From contig MGOK01000073.1 in the NCBI GenBank assembly GCA_001795335.1, positions 19,558-44,961 on the forward strand: a DNA stretch of 25,404 nucleotides, given 5' to 3'. This stretch comes from Chloroflexi bacterium RBG_19FT_COMBO_55_16 (GTDB taxonomy: Bacteria; Chloroflexota; Anaerolineae; Anaerolineales; UBA4823). The position numbers and the translations under genes were made by a program. Positions 10,163 to 19,174 of this stretch are shown in pieces. Each line of letters begins with the position of its first letter. The stretch's first letter is position 1. The notes under the pieces are model-generated. The model saw nothing but the letters and a program-made list of their open reading frames with translations, was not told the origin of the DNA and made no database searches.

Positions 10163-11127
10163 CAGAACGGGTGATGAATGCTCTAACAGGCCGGTTCGCG
10201 TTCTTATTACGCTTATTTGGCACATTGTTAGCAGCTGTGTTGTTAGTTTACTTGCTCAGCCAGCAAGGGTGGGGGGAGATTATTGCCGCAATTCAACACA
10301 TTCCGATCTGGCGTCTGCTTCTGGCGATGGGTTTGATGATGATTTCGCGCTTTGCAGTCGCGGGACGGTGGCATGTGTTGCTGCGGTCGGCTGGAGTGTG
10401 GATCGCAGTGAGTGAGACCCTTCGGGTAACTTTCGCAGGGTTGTTTTCAACCAATTTCTTACCCACCACAGTCGGAGGAGATGTTGTTCGGCTGGCAGGT
10501 GTTATACAACTAAAATTTGACATGGCGATTTGCGCGGCTTCCCTGATCGTCGATCGGTTATTAGGCATGGCAGGGATGGCCATGGTTGTGCCTTTTGGAT
10601 TGCCCAGTTTCCTCGAATCAAGCGCCTCAAGTAGCACCTTAATTTATGAACCTTCCTATCTCCTGGCAAGCTCTCTCGCAGCACCTTTAAGAAAGTGGGG
10701 AAAACCTATGTGGGAAAAAGGTACGCAGATGCTTCACCGGATAATAGCCGCACTGGCAATATGGCGGAAACACCCCCGTTCTTTGCTCATCGCCTTCGTG
10801 TTCTCGTGGATCAACATGCTATGCCTCTTTAGCGTGGTTTCGCTCATCTTAAATGGCATGGGGGAAAATATCCCTTTTTGGCTGATTGGGGGCTTGTTTA
10901 GCATCGTCTATTTTGTCACCCTGCTGCCATTCTCTATTAACGGATATGGCATCCAGGAAGTATCTATGACTTTTATCTTTTCTACAGTTGGTGGAGCGTC
11001 GCTCCAAAGCGGATTAACCATGGCGCTCATATTCCGTACTTTGATGATGATCGCCAGCTTACCCGGGGCAGCTTTTGTACCTGAGTTGTTAGCTGGAGCT
11101 AAAAACCGGCCTGGGACTCAAGAATGA
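10159..11127 (+). CDS. UPF0104 / lysylphosphatidylglycerol synthase TM-region family protein
   Basis: This 322-residue membrane protein with about eight helices belongs to the LPG_synthase_TM (UPF0104, AglD-like) family. The family signature is FLPTTVGGDVVR (100-111), matching the F-x-N-x-LP-x-x-x-GGD-x-x-R pattern. The C-terminal aminoacyl-transferase domain of MprF is absent, so it is not a lysyl-phosphatidylglycerol synthase. Stand-alone members often sit beside polyprenyl-phosphate sugar synthases, as here, and have been proposed to move lipid-linked sugars across the membrane. That is the role I infer, not one the sequence proves. ATG at 10159 overlaps the GT2 stop as ATGA, and its own stop overlaps the next start the same way. 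A second ATG lies six codons in. Confidence 0.82.
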   Translation: MTERVMNALTGRFAFLLRLFGTLLAAVLLVYLLSQQGWGEIIAAIQHIPIWRLLLAMGLMMISRFAVAGRWHVLLRSAGVWIAVSETLRVTFAGLFSTNFLPTTVGGDVVRLAGVIQLKFDMAICAASLIVDRLLGMAGMAMVVPFGLPSFLESSASSSTLIYEPSYLLASSLAAPLRKWGKPMWEKGTQMLHRIIAALAIWRKHPRSLLIAFVFSWINMLCLFSVVSLILNGMGENIPFWLIGGLFSIVYFVTLLPFSINGYGIQEVSMTFIFSTVGGASLQSGLTMALIFRTLMMIASLPGAAFVPELLAGAKNRPGTQE

Positions 11128-13118
11128 AGGTCAGCGATCCGTTGCTTGGATCTCGCCTCGTCCTTGGAATAACCAGCCTTTTGTTAGGGACGATATCCTT
11201 TCAAGCAGCTAGAGAGCTGATTGAAAGAGACCTCCTGTTCGCGTCTGTCCGTTGGACAGCGGTTTGGGTGGTTGAAGTCTTTAGTATGGTGCTGGTTTTG
11301 GTACTGTTCTGCGCTACCTGGTTCTCCTGGTGGAAATGGATTGAAGGATTGTTCGAGGGGGGGCTGAAGGTGATGAGCAGGTTGGGCGCCTTCAACCTGC
11401 TTTTGTTCTTCATTCTGGTGGCGGCATATTCATTTCTAATTCTCAGCCCTGTGGGGCGCTATTTAAAGGATTTCTCGATCCGCCTGGTGATGTTTTGGCT
11501 GGTGGTTCTGGCGGGAGCAACCTTGTGGAAAGCTTTCGATAAACACCGAACGTGGGGGACTGTTCTGATCGCATCCTGGCTGTGTGCCGGAATGGGCTAC
11601 AAACTGGCGACCTTCATCCCGGATATCTCAACCTATCCTTTTACCTTGAATTGGTCTGAAGCGAGCCGGTATTACTACTCTTCTCTTTATTTTGCCGAAC
11701 GGATTTATGGCATTCATGTCCTACTCTCCCCACTTCACCCCAGCCGGTATTTGATGCAAGCAGTTCCTTTCTTGATCTCTGGAATCCCTCTTTGGTTCCA
11801 CCGCTTCTGGCAGGTGTTCTTGTGGTTGGCAACAAGCCTGGCTGTGGTTTACCTCCTGGACAAGCGCCTTTCGCGCGACACCAATTCTACAGGAAGTTAC
11901 CCCCCAGCCCTCTTTGGACGCCTGTCGAGATTATTGTTTATGACCTGGGGTTTTCTGTTCCTTTTCCAGGGGCCAGTTTATTACCATTTATTGGTGATCC
12001 CGATTATCCTTTTTGGGGGTTTCGATGGAGACAGGTTCTGGAAATCTCTGATCCTGGTCGGGTTGGCCTCAGCTTGGGCAGGGATCAGCCGGATCAACTG
12101 GTATCCAATGCCGGGCTTGTTAGCGGCAGTCCTGTATTTCCTCGAGAAAGACTTGCGGATAGATTTAGCGAGGGGTGCATTGCGGTCTATCAGGGATTAC
12201 CTTGCCAGACCGGTTGTCTGGGTTGGATTCGGAACTTTGATCGCTTTTCTTTCGCAGGCAGTCTTTATCCTATGGTCGGGTATAGAGTCAAAAGAAATCA
12301 CTTCCAGCTTTATGTCTGACTTGCTGTGGGACCGCTGGCTGCCAAATGCGACATTTCCCCTGGGAATATTGCCTGCGATCTTATTGGTATCAGCGGCGTT
12401 GCTCCTTCTGTTATGGAGAGGATTGAGGGGTTTGCATGCAGTTCGGCAACTTGGGTTAGCTGCTATCCTGTTCGTTTTGTTCTCCGGTGGGGTTATCGTC
12501 AGCACTAAGATTGGTGGAGGCAGCAACCTGCACAATTTAGATGCCTATTTGGTGATGTTATGGGTAACCAGCAGTTATGTGTTTTTTAGTAAAGTGCAAC
12601 GGACTGGACCTGTTGTGGAAGGAACAGTATTGCCAGCTTGGGGAGTTATCTCATTCGCAGTTTGCGTCCCGGTTTTATTTGTGATCAATTCAGGTGGCTA
12701 TAACCCTTTACCAGATAAGGGAACCACCGAAAAAACACTGGCTACCTTGAGCGGGATGGTCGATTCAGCTGTCCAGGCAGGGGGAGAGGTTTTGTTTATG
12801 TCTGAAAGGCAATTGGTGACTTTTAACACATTACCAGGTATTCCATTGGTGGATAAATACGAGAAGGTTTATTTGATGGAAATGGCTATGGCGGGTAATG
12901 CTGACTATCTCAATGAGTATTATGCGGATATTCAGAGGCGGCGCTTTGCGTTGATCATTAGCGATCCGATGCGGGGCAGTATCAAGGGGAGGGAATATCC
13001 TTTTGGAGAGGAGAACGATGTTTGGGTGGAGCGTGTGATCGAGCCTACGCTTGAAGTTTATCAAAGTCAGGTATTGTTTAAGAACATGGGCATCGAAGTG
13101 CTGGCGCCAAAACCTTGA
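11124..13118 (+). CDS. GT-C-like multi-pass membrane protein
   Basis: This 664-residue membrane protein overlaps the UPF0104 gene by 4 bases (ATGA). Four to five hydrophobic helices fill residues 10-165. A loop then follows with TLNWSEASRYYYSS (174-187), where S178-E179 stands in the place of the acidic pair of the other GT-C proteins here, and with E179 as the only acidic residue. More helices run to about residue 540, and the C-terminal 120 residues are hydrophilic (E-R-Q-L and YYADIQRRRFALIISDP regions), probably an extracytoplasmic domain. The arrangement of early helices, acidic loop, helix bundle and soluble tail is the GT-C plan, but the family is not one I can name. It probably uses polyprenyl-phosphate sugars supplied by the upstream GT2. 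Confidence 0.65.
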   Translation: MKVSDPLLGSRLVLGITSLLLGTISFQAARELIERDLLFASVRWTAVWVVEVFSMVLVLVLFCATWFSWWKWIEGLFEGGLKVMSRLGAFNLLLFFILVAAYSFLILSPVGRYLKDFSIRLVMFWLVVLAGATLWKAFDKHRTWGTVLIASWLCAGMGYKLATFIPDISTYPFTLNWSEASRYYYSSLYFAERIYGIHVLLSPLHPSRYLMQAVPFLISGIPLWFHRFWQVFLWLATSLAVVYLLDKRLSRDTNSTGSYPPALFGRLSRLLFMTWGFLFLFQGPVYYHLLVIPIILFGGFDGDRFWKSLILVGLASAWAGISRINWYPMPGLLAAVLYFLEKDLRIDLARGALRSIRDYLARPVVWVGFGTLIAFLSQAVFILWSGIESKEITSSFMSDLLWDRWLPNATFPLGILPAILLVSAALLLLLWRGLRGLHAVRQLGLAAILFVLFSGGVIVSTKIGGGSNLHNLDAYLVMLWVTSSYVFFSKVQRTGPVVEGTVLPAWGVISFAVCVPVLFVINSGGYNPLPDKGTTEKTLATLSGMVDSAVQAGGEVLFMSERQLVTFNTLPGIPLVDKYEKVYLMEMAMAGNADYLNEYYADIQRRRFALIISDPMRGSIKGREYPFGEENDVWVERVIEPTLEVYQSQVLFKNMGIEVLAPKP

Positions 13119-14866
13119 GAAAGTCTAATAGGGTCTTAAACAAATCGATAGAAGCCAGGGATGCTGCGAAGATTGAGGGGTTTCAAGGAAGGCAAGGCTG
13201 GTTGTTCGGGCTGCTGCTGGCTGTCCTGGTACTGGCGCTCTGGGTGCCGCGCGGATTGGCGCTGGATCGGTTCGTCACGGTTGACGAGCCAAAGTGGTTG
13301 GCTCGTTCGGGTAACTTCTACCTGGCCCTGGCGAATGGAGACCTGGAGGGCACCTTCACCCGGGAACATCCGGGGGTGACCGTTACGTGGGCCGGGTTGA
13401 TCGGTTTCCTCTGGCGGTACCCGGCTTACGCTGGCGAAACGCCGGGTCGCTTGACCGAATCCGGAGAGATTGCAGAGGTTCTAAAGGAGCACGGTAAACA
13501 ACCGATCGAAGTGTTGGAAGCGGGGCGAATCGTCATTGTGTTGGCAATCACCGCCGTGCTGATGGCTGCGTTTCATGCGGCTGTACTTTTGTTTGGCTTT
13601 TTTCCGGCGCTGATTGGCTTTCTCCTGATCGCTTTCGATCCTTTCCTCATCGGGCTCTCCCGGCTTCTACACCTGGATGGCCTGATGAGCTCCCTGGTCT
13701 TGCTTTCGCTGTTGGCTTTTTTAACTTATCTTTACCGCGGTCGAAGACTCTTCGACCTTGTGCTTTCGGGTTTGGCCGCCGGGCTGGGCTGGCTGACCAA
13801 ATCACCGGCTTTCATCTTAGTTCCAGTGGTTGGATTGTTATCTCTGATTGAGTTTGGAAGAGAAGTTTTGAAGGCGCGGCGGTTACGGTGGATGGATATC
13901 TGGCCGGTAGTTTGGCCGCTTCTATTATGGGGTGGGATCGGCAGCTTGACTTTCGTATTATTATGGCCAGCAATGTGGGTGAATCCGTTGAGCGTTCTGC
14001 AGCGTGTTTTCACCGAGGCAGAGATTTATGCGACCGAAGGACATTCTACCGAGATCTACTTCGCCGGAAAGGTAATTACGGGCGACCCAGGATGGCGTTT
14101 TTATCCGGTAACCTACCTATGGCGCAGCACACCGGTTGTGCTGCTTGGATTAGGGCTCTGGTTGGCAGGATCACTTATTCGGTACCGATCCACGAAAATT
14201 AAACCAGCAACCTGGCCGGCAGCTGCGCTGGTCCTCTTTGCGCTTCTCTTCACCGTTTTTATGACCTTCGGATCGAAGAAGTTCGACCGCTACCTGCTGC
14301 CAATTTACGCGCCGCTTGACCTGGTCGCTGGCATCGGCTGGGTAATGGCGGCAGGTTGGTTGGGAGAACGAATTTATCTTCGGAAAGCCAGACTGATTAT
14401 TCTGTTCCTTTTGGTCACCGTCGTCCTCGGGCAAGCTTTAGGCGCCTTGCAAACTTATCCTTATTACCTAAGTTATTACAATCCCCTGATGGGGGGCAGC
14501 GCACAAGCTCCACAGGTTATGATGATCGGATGGGGAGAAGGCATCGACCAGGCGGCGCGTTATCTCAATGGGAAACCAGATGCGGAGCGGATGCGAGTGA
14601 TTTCCTGGTACCCGGATGGGTCTTTTTCTTATTTTTTTAAAGGCGAAACACTTGGAGCCGCTCCTGAATGGGAGCAAACAGAGCCAATCGTTTTTGGTTC
14701 AGATTACGTAGTCACCTATATCCACCAGTGGCAGCGTGGCTTGCCCTTTCCTGAAATGCTGGCATATTTTTCAAAACAGACACCGGAGCAAGTGATTATC
14801 TTGAATGGGCTGGAATATGCCCAAATCTACAATATGCACACACTTCCCGGGCCCGAGGGTAAGTAA
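13115..14866 (+). CDS. GT39/PMT_2-like membrane glycosyltransferase, first of a tandem pair
   Basis: This 583-residue GT39-like (protein mannosyltransferase/ArnT superfamily) enzyme carries the clearest GT-C motifs in the window. The acidic pair is D57-E58 in FVTVDEPKW, followed by EHPGV (84-88). RLLHLDGL (183-190) and GWLTKSP (225-231) match the conserved loops of PMT_2 proteins. About ten helices are followed by a hydrophilic tail with MMIGWGEGIDQAARYLNGKP. It would transfer a sugar from a polyprenyl-phosphate donor outside the cell. The only start that gives a full first helix is TTG at 13115, overlapping the previous stop by 4 bases, and no clear ribosome binding site is visible, so translation is probably coupled. 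The next gene is a diverged duplicate. Confidence 0.8.
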   Translation: MRKSNRVLNKSIEARDAAKIEGFQGRQGWLFGLLLAVLVLALWVPRGLALDRFVTVDEPKWLARSGNFYLALANGDLEGTFTREHPGVTVTWAGLIGFLWRYPAYAGETPGRLTESGEIAEVLKEHGKQPIEVLEAGRIVIVLAITAVLMAAFHAAVLLFGFFPALIGFLLIAFDPFLIGLSRLLHLDGLMSSLVLLSLLAFLTYLYRGRRLFDLVLSGLAAGLGWLTKSPAFILVPVVGLLSLIEFGREVLKARRLRWMDIWPVVWPLLLWGGIGSLTFVLLWPAMWVNPLSVLQRVFTEAEIYATEGHSTEIYFAGKVITGDPGWRFYPVTYLWRSTPVVLLGLGLWLAGSLIRYRSTKIKPATWPAAALVLFALLFTVFMTFGSKKFDRYLLPIYAPLDLVAGIGWVMAAGWLGERIYLRKARLIILFLLVTVVLGQALGALQTYPYYLSYYNPLMGGSAQAPQVMMIGWGEGIDQAARYLNGKPDAERMRVISWYPDGSFSYFFKGETLGAAPEWEQTEPIVFGSDYVVTYIHQWQRGLPFPEMLAYFSKQTPEQVIILNGLEYAQIYNMHTLPGPEGK

Positions 14867-14867
14867 G

Positions 14868-16538
14868 GTGAAAACAGACACCAAGTTGACCATGGCCATC
14901 GTGACGCCTATTCTGATCCTGGCGATCTGGCTGCCCAGAGGCCTGAAGCTTGACCAGTTTGTAACACCAGACGAGGCTGCCTGGGTAGGGCGATCGGCGA
15001 GTTTCTATTATGCGTTGGCGCATCGCAACTTCCCTGACACCTTCCAGCACAGCCATCCTGGTGTCACCGCTACCTGGGCAGGAGCCTTCGTCTTTTATCG
15101 CCAGTATACAGCGTTCTCCTGGGAGGCTACCCGGCGCCCCCTGAAGAATTGGAAATATATTGAACCTTTTTTGGAGGCACACGGGCAAGATCCATTGGAA
15201 ATCCTCAAGTCTATCCGGTTATTAATCGTGCTTGGAAATACAACGGTGTTAGGGCTGGCTTTCCTTTCTGCCAGGAGGTTAATCGGCCTTTGGCCAGCAG
15301 CGATCGGTTTCATACTCATTGCCTTTGATCCGTTTCATGTCGGGTTAACGCGGCTTTTACACCTGGATGGGCTGATGGGAAATTTGATGCTGCTCGCTGT
15401 CCTGGCTTTTATGAATTTTACCTACCAAGGCCGGCACTTACTCGATTTGGCCTTGGCAACAACGGCTACCGGGCTGGCCTGGTTGACCAAGTCTCCCTCA
15501 TTGTTCCTGGTGCCTTTTATTAGCTTTTTGATGGTAGTGGAAATCTGGAATCGTCGGCAAGGTAACCGCCGATTGCAACTTGGTGACTGGTGGCAATCGA
15601 TTTGGCCGCTAATTATTTTATTATTGGGGAGTGCGTTGGTTTTCGTACTCCTCTGGCCAGCGATGTGGGTCGATCCCCTTGGCACGCTTGAAAAGATGAG
15701 CACCCAGACAAAGATTTACGCGATAGAGGGTCACTCTCTGAATACTTTTTTCAATGGGCATATCTTTGAAGGTGATCCAGGTTGGGCTTTTTATCCGGTC
15801 AATTATCTCTGGCGGACGACACCGGTTGTTCTGGCCGGGTTGTGTCTGGCGGGTCTTACTTTTCGCTTGCGCTGGTGGTCTTTTGAGCAGCCATTCAGAC
15901 GGCGAGTTGCAGTCTGGCTGGTTTTATTCGCAATTCTATTCATGCTCCAGATGAGCTTTGGCGCAAAAAAGTTCGATCGTTATATCATCCCCAGTTTTTT
16001 GCCCCTCGACCTCTTGGCTGGAATGGGTTGGGCTGCCCTGTTTAGTTGGCTTTGGAGGCGGTACGACCGGTTACTAACGCGGGTCTTGATCGTGGCTTTG
16101 CTGATTTCGTGCATGGGTTGGCAAATTCTCTTGACAGTCCAATATTCGCCATACTATTTGACCTATTACAACCCACTGCTGGGTGGCAGTATCAAAGCCC
16201 CTGGAGTGATGATGATCGGTTGGGGTGAAGGGCTGGATCAAGCCGCACGTTACCTCAATACTAAGCCAGACGCCAAGGATTTGCGCGTAATGACCCATTA
16301 TCCAGATGGAAGTGTGTCTTATTTCTTCGATGGGAAAGCAATGGATTTGCCCGATGTTTGGGAAGGTCCGGATGCCGACCAGATGGATGGTATTGACTAT
16401 CTGATTTTATACGTTCACCAGTGGCAACGCCAGATCCCTGATCCCGCCATGGTGGAATATTTCTCCACAAAAAAACCAGAATTGGTTATTAAGATTAATG
16501 GATTGGAGTACGCTAGAGTTTACAACCTCCATGATTAA
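14868..16538 (+). CDS. GT39/PMT_2-like membrane glycosyltransferase, second of a tandem pair
   Basis: This 556-residue paralogue of the preceding protein aligns with it from the first helix to the end. The motifs repeat in order: FVTPDEAAW with D35-E36, SHPGVT (H63), RLLHLDGL, AWLTKSP and, in the tail, MMIGWGEGLDQAARYLNTKP. Translation is taken from GTG at 14868, one base after the previous stop, because the first helix starts soon after and the upstream frame lies inside the neighbour. ATG at 14892 is an alternative. The synonymous positions of the shared blocks differ widely from the first copy, so the duplication is old and both copies have been kept. They may differ in donor, acceptor or linkage. 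Confidence 0.8.
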   Translation: MKTDTKLTMAIVTPILILAIWLPRGLKLDQFVTPDEAAWVGRSASFYYALAHRNFPDTFQHSHPGVTATWAGAFVFYRQYTAFSWEATRRPLKNWKYIEPFLEAHGQDPLEILKSIRLLIVLGNTTVLGLAFLSARRLIGLWPAAIGFILIAFDPFHVGLTRLLHLDGLMGNLMLLAVLAFMNFTYQGRHLLDLALATTATGLAWLTKSPSLFLVPFISFLMVVEIWNRRQGNRRLQLGDWWQSIWPLIILLLGSALVFVLLWPAMWVDPLGTLEKMSTQTKIYAIEGHSLNTFFNGHIFEGDPGWAFYPVNYLWRTTPVVLAGLCLAGLTFRLRWWSFEQPFRRRVAVWLVLFAILFMLQMSFGAKKFDRYIIPSFLPLDLLAGMGWAALFSWLWRRYDRLLTRVLIVALLISCMGWQILLTVQYSPYYLTYYNPLLGGSIKAPGVMMIGWGEGLDQAARYLNTKPDAKDLRVMTHYPDGSVSYFFDGKAMDLPDVWEGPDADQMDGIDYLILYVHQWQRQIPDPAMVEYFSTKKPELVIKINGLEYARVYNLHD

Positions 16539-19158
16539 GGTTCTGCGCGTCTATTTCTATTTATTACCCGCAGAAGGGTTGGTCGCTCTAGTTTTCCTAT
16601 TATCTATCCCGACAGACCCTAAAAATGCGGTCCTCTTTGGATTTTCACCGCTCCGCTTGGGGCTCCTAGGAACTATGCTGGTATTAATCGCTATCTTCTT
16701 CACTGTAACTGTATGGATAAGGCGTTACCCGATTCGACTCGCTAAAACCTCAAACTTTATAGAGGCCCTGGTTAGCAACAACCAGATTTTCTGGTTATTA
16801 GTAATTTTCCTCACTCTTAGTTTCATTCTTAGCACCTTTTTACTTTTTATATCGAACGAAGGTTTTGCAGGGACCTATCTTATTTACCTGGTCAGGCTGT
16901 CGCCCTTCTTCTTTTGGTTTAGCTGCTGGTGCTTTCAAACGATTGGGGTATTGTTGATCTATCGTTATGGGTCAGATTACCTGGAGGAGAGAAAAGTCAG
17001 CCTACAGCGATTCGGCCCTTGGGTTCTGATCTTGGCTGTGTTGTTAATGCTCTGGGTCGTGATCGCCTGGTCGAAGATCGGCCTCGCGCCCGATGACGAA
17101 AGTTGGCTTGGGCGCGGGTGGGGGAGTCCTGGGGTTCCCCTTATTTTCCAGCAGGTCCTGCAGGCCTGGGGGACTGGCTTGGGGCTGGTTCTCGCGGGAT
17201 TATTGGCTGCTTTTAGTTGGAGGAATGCCGTGCTGTTCAAAGTTTTCACCGGCCAGACCTCTCTAAATAAAGTTGATTTATTGATCGCCCTCTTGCTTTG
17301 GTCCTTTACATCATTTATCTGGTTGTCTGAACCTCTGCAGGAAAGCTGGTATAATCCGCAACCCCGCCCGCCAACTTATGAATATTACCCGTATTCAGAT
17401 GCTGCCATCCATGATGTGACATCTCAGAACCTATTGATTGGGGAGGGTTTTAAGTGGGGTGAAGAGCGGATCGTTCGCAGGCCTTTATACGCGCTTTTTT
17501 TAGCTTTCCTGCACCAGATTGGGGGCCAGGATTACGAGCGGGTAGTTGCTTTACAGGTGCTCGTCCTAGCATTTTTTCCGGTGCTGCTTTACCTCTTGAC
17601 AACCTTATTGCATTACCGAGTCACCGGGATCCTCGTAGCCATTATTATTATCTTGAGGGAGAAAAACGCGATCGCATTATCCAATGCAATCGATGTATCT
17701 CATGCCAAGCTGTTGATGACAGACCTGCCAGTAACGGTGGGCGTGGTTCTTTTTACTCTGCTGGTATTTTGGTGGCTGAAAGAACCAAACAAGCGTCGTT
17801 CAGTTCCGCTCTTGGCCGGTGGCTTATTGGGGCTATTAATGTTGATCCGTCCCCAGGTGTTGTTACTGGTATCTATCCCAATATTATTGGGGGTCATTTC
17901 AATGCGGCGCTTCAGGCATTGGCTGCAAACATCTCTCCTGCTTGGGGTAGGAGTGGTGCTGGCATTGATCCCTTGGCTATGGCGGAACTGGCAGATTACT
18001 GGCATCATTGTGCTTGACGAAACTTCGCAATTGAGTACTCTAATCCGCCACCAGACAGATACCCCTGAAGCGATCGAAGATGAGCAGCTACCTGGGGAGA
18101 CGGAAGCGGAGTATTCACAGCGGTTGGCCAACATGATTGCCCGGTCGGTACTCGATCATCCCGATTATATGGCCAGGTCGATTCTTGTGAACTTCTTCCG
18201 CAATGAGATTTTTAGTGTGATCATCTTGCCAACCTCTCTGCAATGGGAAAGCGTTTCCACATATGTTAAGAGAATGCCCTATTGGTTCCAATGGGACGGG
18301 GAACTTGCCAAGGGTTCAGGAGTTTATCTCGCATTCAATTTATTATTCATTGCTTTAGGCATCGGCATAGCCTGGAAACGCCATCGCTATATAGGTTTGG
18401 TTCCATTGCTGGTCAATCTCGTTTACAGTTTGAGCAACGCTCTGGCCCGGATTTCAGGATGGCGATTCAATCTACCTGGGGATTGGGCGGGAATTCTCTA
18501 TTACGGGATCGGTTTAAGCGAAGTTACACTGTGGATTGTATCCACCTATTCCGGCGGTAGATTAGAAGCAATTACACTATCTTCGCCAATTGGATACACT
18601 CAGTCAGAATCCTCGACAGGTAAGGTGGATGTCAGTCTATGGCCTTCCCCTAAGGTCTTGGTAGGGACGATGATTTTGATTCTATTATCCGGGAGTGCAT
18701 TGCCGATCGCGGAGATAGTTATCCCAACGCGTTATCCTAAGCAAACGAAGGCCGAATCAATTAAGGTTCTCATGGAATCAGGCGCTTGGCAGGAAATTTC
18801 AGTGCATAGTGAATTGTCAGTGGAAACGGCCTTGGACGATGATCAAGTTGTCCTGCTGAATGGGCGGGCGTTCTATCCACGTTACTACGAAGCGGGAAAG
18901 GGAGAACCGCGCAGCTGGCCGGATTTTATCGCCCGGAGCTGTGATCGGTTAGAGTTTTTCCTGGTTGGACCTCAAAACGTCCATGTGATCTTGCCTTTAA
19001 AAAGTGTGCCGGCTTCTTTTTCGAATGGTTCAGAGGTAATCGTACTTGGATTCCAGGCTGAGGATTACCTGGATAGCATTGCGGTCTTCTATCTCAACTC
19101 GCAATCGCCCACCTTATTTCGATCAGATATCCCTATTTTTTCCTGTTCAAATAAGTGA
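16531..19158 (+). CDS. Large GT39-like membrane protein with extra N-terminal membrane region
   Basis: This 875-residue membrane protein is the largest in the window. ATG at 16531 overlaps the previous stop by 8 bases; an upstream ATG at 16498 would lie inside the neighbour and adds no helix. Residues 1 to about 270 form an additional block of six or seven helices containing a D-D-E triplet near residue 188. A second unit then looks like a standard GT-C core: a loop with YYPYSDAAIHD (D290), RRPLYALFLAFL, and HAKLLMTDLP, a pattern seen in GT39 relatives. A hydrophilic loop with charged residues (LPGETEAEYSQRL) sits mid-protein, and the C-terminal 130 residues after the last helix are soluble and probably outside. 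It may be a fusion of two membrane modules. Specificity unknown. Confidence 0.7.
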   Translation: MIKVLRVYFYLLPAEGLVALVFLLSIPTDPKNAVLFGFSPLRLGLLGTMLVLIAIFFTVTVWIRRYPIRLAKTSNFIEALVSNNQIFWLLVIFLTLSFILSTFLLFISNEGFAGTYLIYLVRLSPFFFWFSCWCFQTIGVLLIYRYGSDYLEERKVSLQRFGPWVLILAVLLMLWVVIAWSKIGLAPDDESWLGRGWGSPGVPLIFQQVLQAWGTGLGLVLAGLLAAFSWRNAVLFKVFTGQTSLNKVDLLIALLLWSFTSFIWLSEPLQESWYNPQPRPPTYEYYPYSDAAIHDVTSQNLLIGEGFKWGEERIVRRPLYALFLAFLHQIGGQDYERVVALQVLVLAFFPVLLYLLTTLLHYRVTGILVAIIIILREKNAIALSNAIDVSHAKLLMTDLPVTVGVVLFTLLVFWWLKEPNKRRSVPLLAGGLLGLLMLIRPQVLLLVSIPILLGVISMRRFRHWLQTSLLLGVGVVLALIPWLWRNWQITGIIVLDETSQLSTLIRHQTDTPEAIEDEQLPGETEAEYSQRLANMIARSVLDHPDYMARSILVNFFRNEIFSVIILPTSLQWESVSTYVKRMPYWFQWDGELAKGSGVYLAFNLLFIALGIGIAWKRHRYIGLVPLLVNLVYSLSNALARISGWRFNLPGDWAGILYYGIGLSEVTLWIVSTYSGGRLEAITLSSPIGYTQSESSTGKVDVSLWPSPKVLVGTMILILLSGSALPIAEIVIPTRYPKQTKAESIKVLMESGAWQEISVHSELSVETALDDDQVVLLNGRAFYPRYYEAGKGEPRSWPDFIARSCDRLEFFLVGPQNVHVILPLKSVPASFSNGSEVIVLGFQAEDYLDSIAVFYLNSQSPTLFRSDIPIFSCSNK

Positions 19159-19174
19159 CTGTTGAGGTTTATTA

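Noticed and set aside
14805..14867. Upstream extension of the second tandem GT39 gene, starting inside its neighbour.
   Set aside because: The added 21 residues are not shared with the paralogue and overlap the previous coding end; GTG at 14868 right after the stop is more natural.
17669..17674. CGATCG sites as restriction-modification or uptake signals tied to a local system.
   Set aside because: No methylase, nuclease or competence gene lies in the window; only the frequency observation is kept as a finding.
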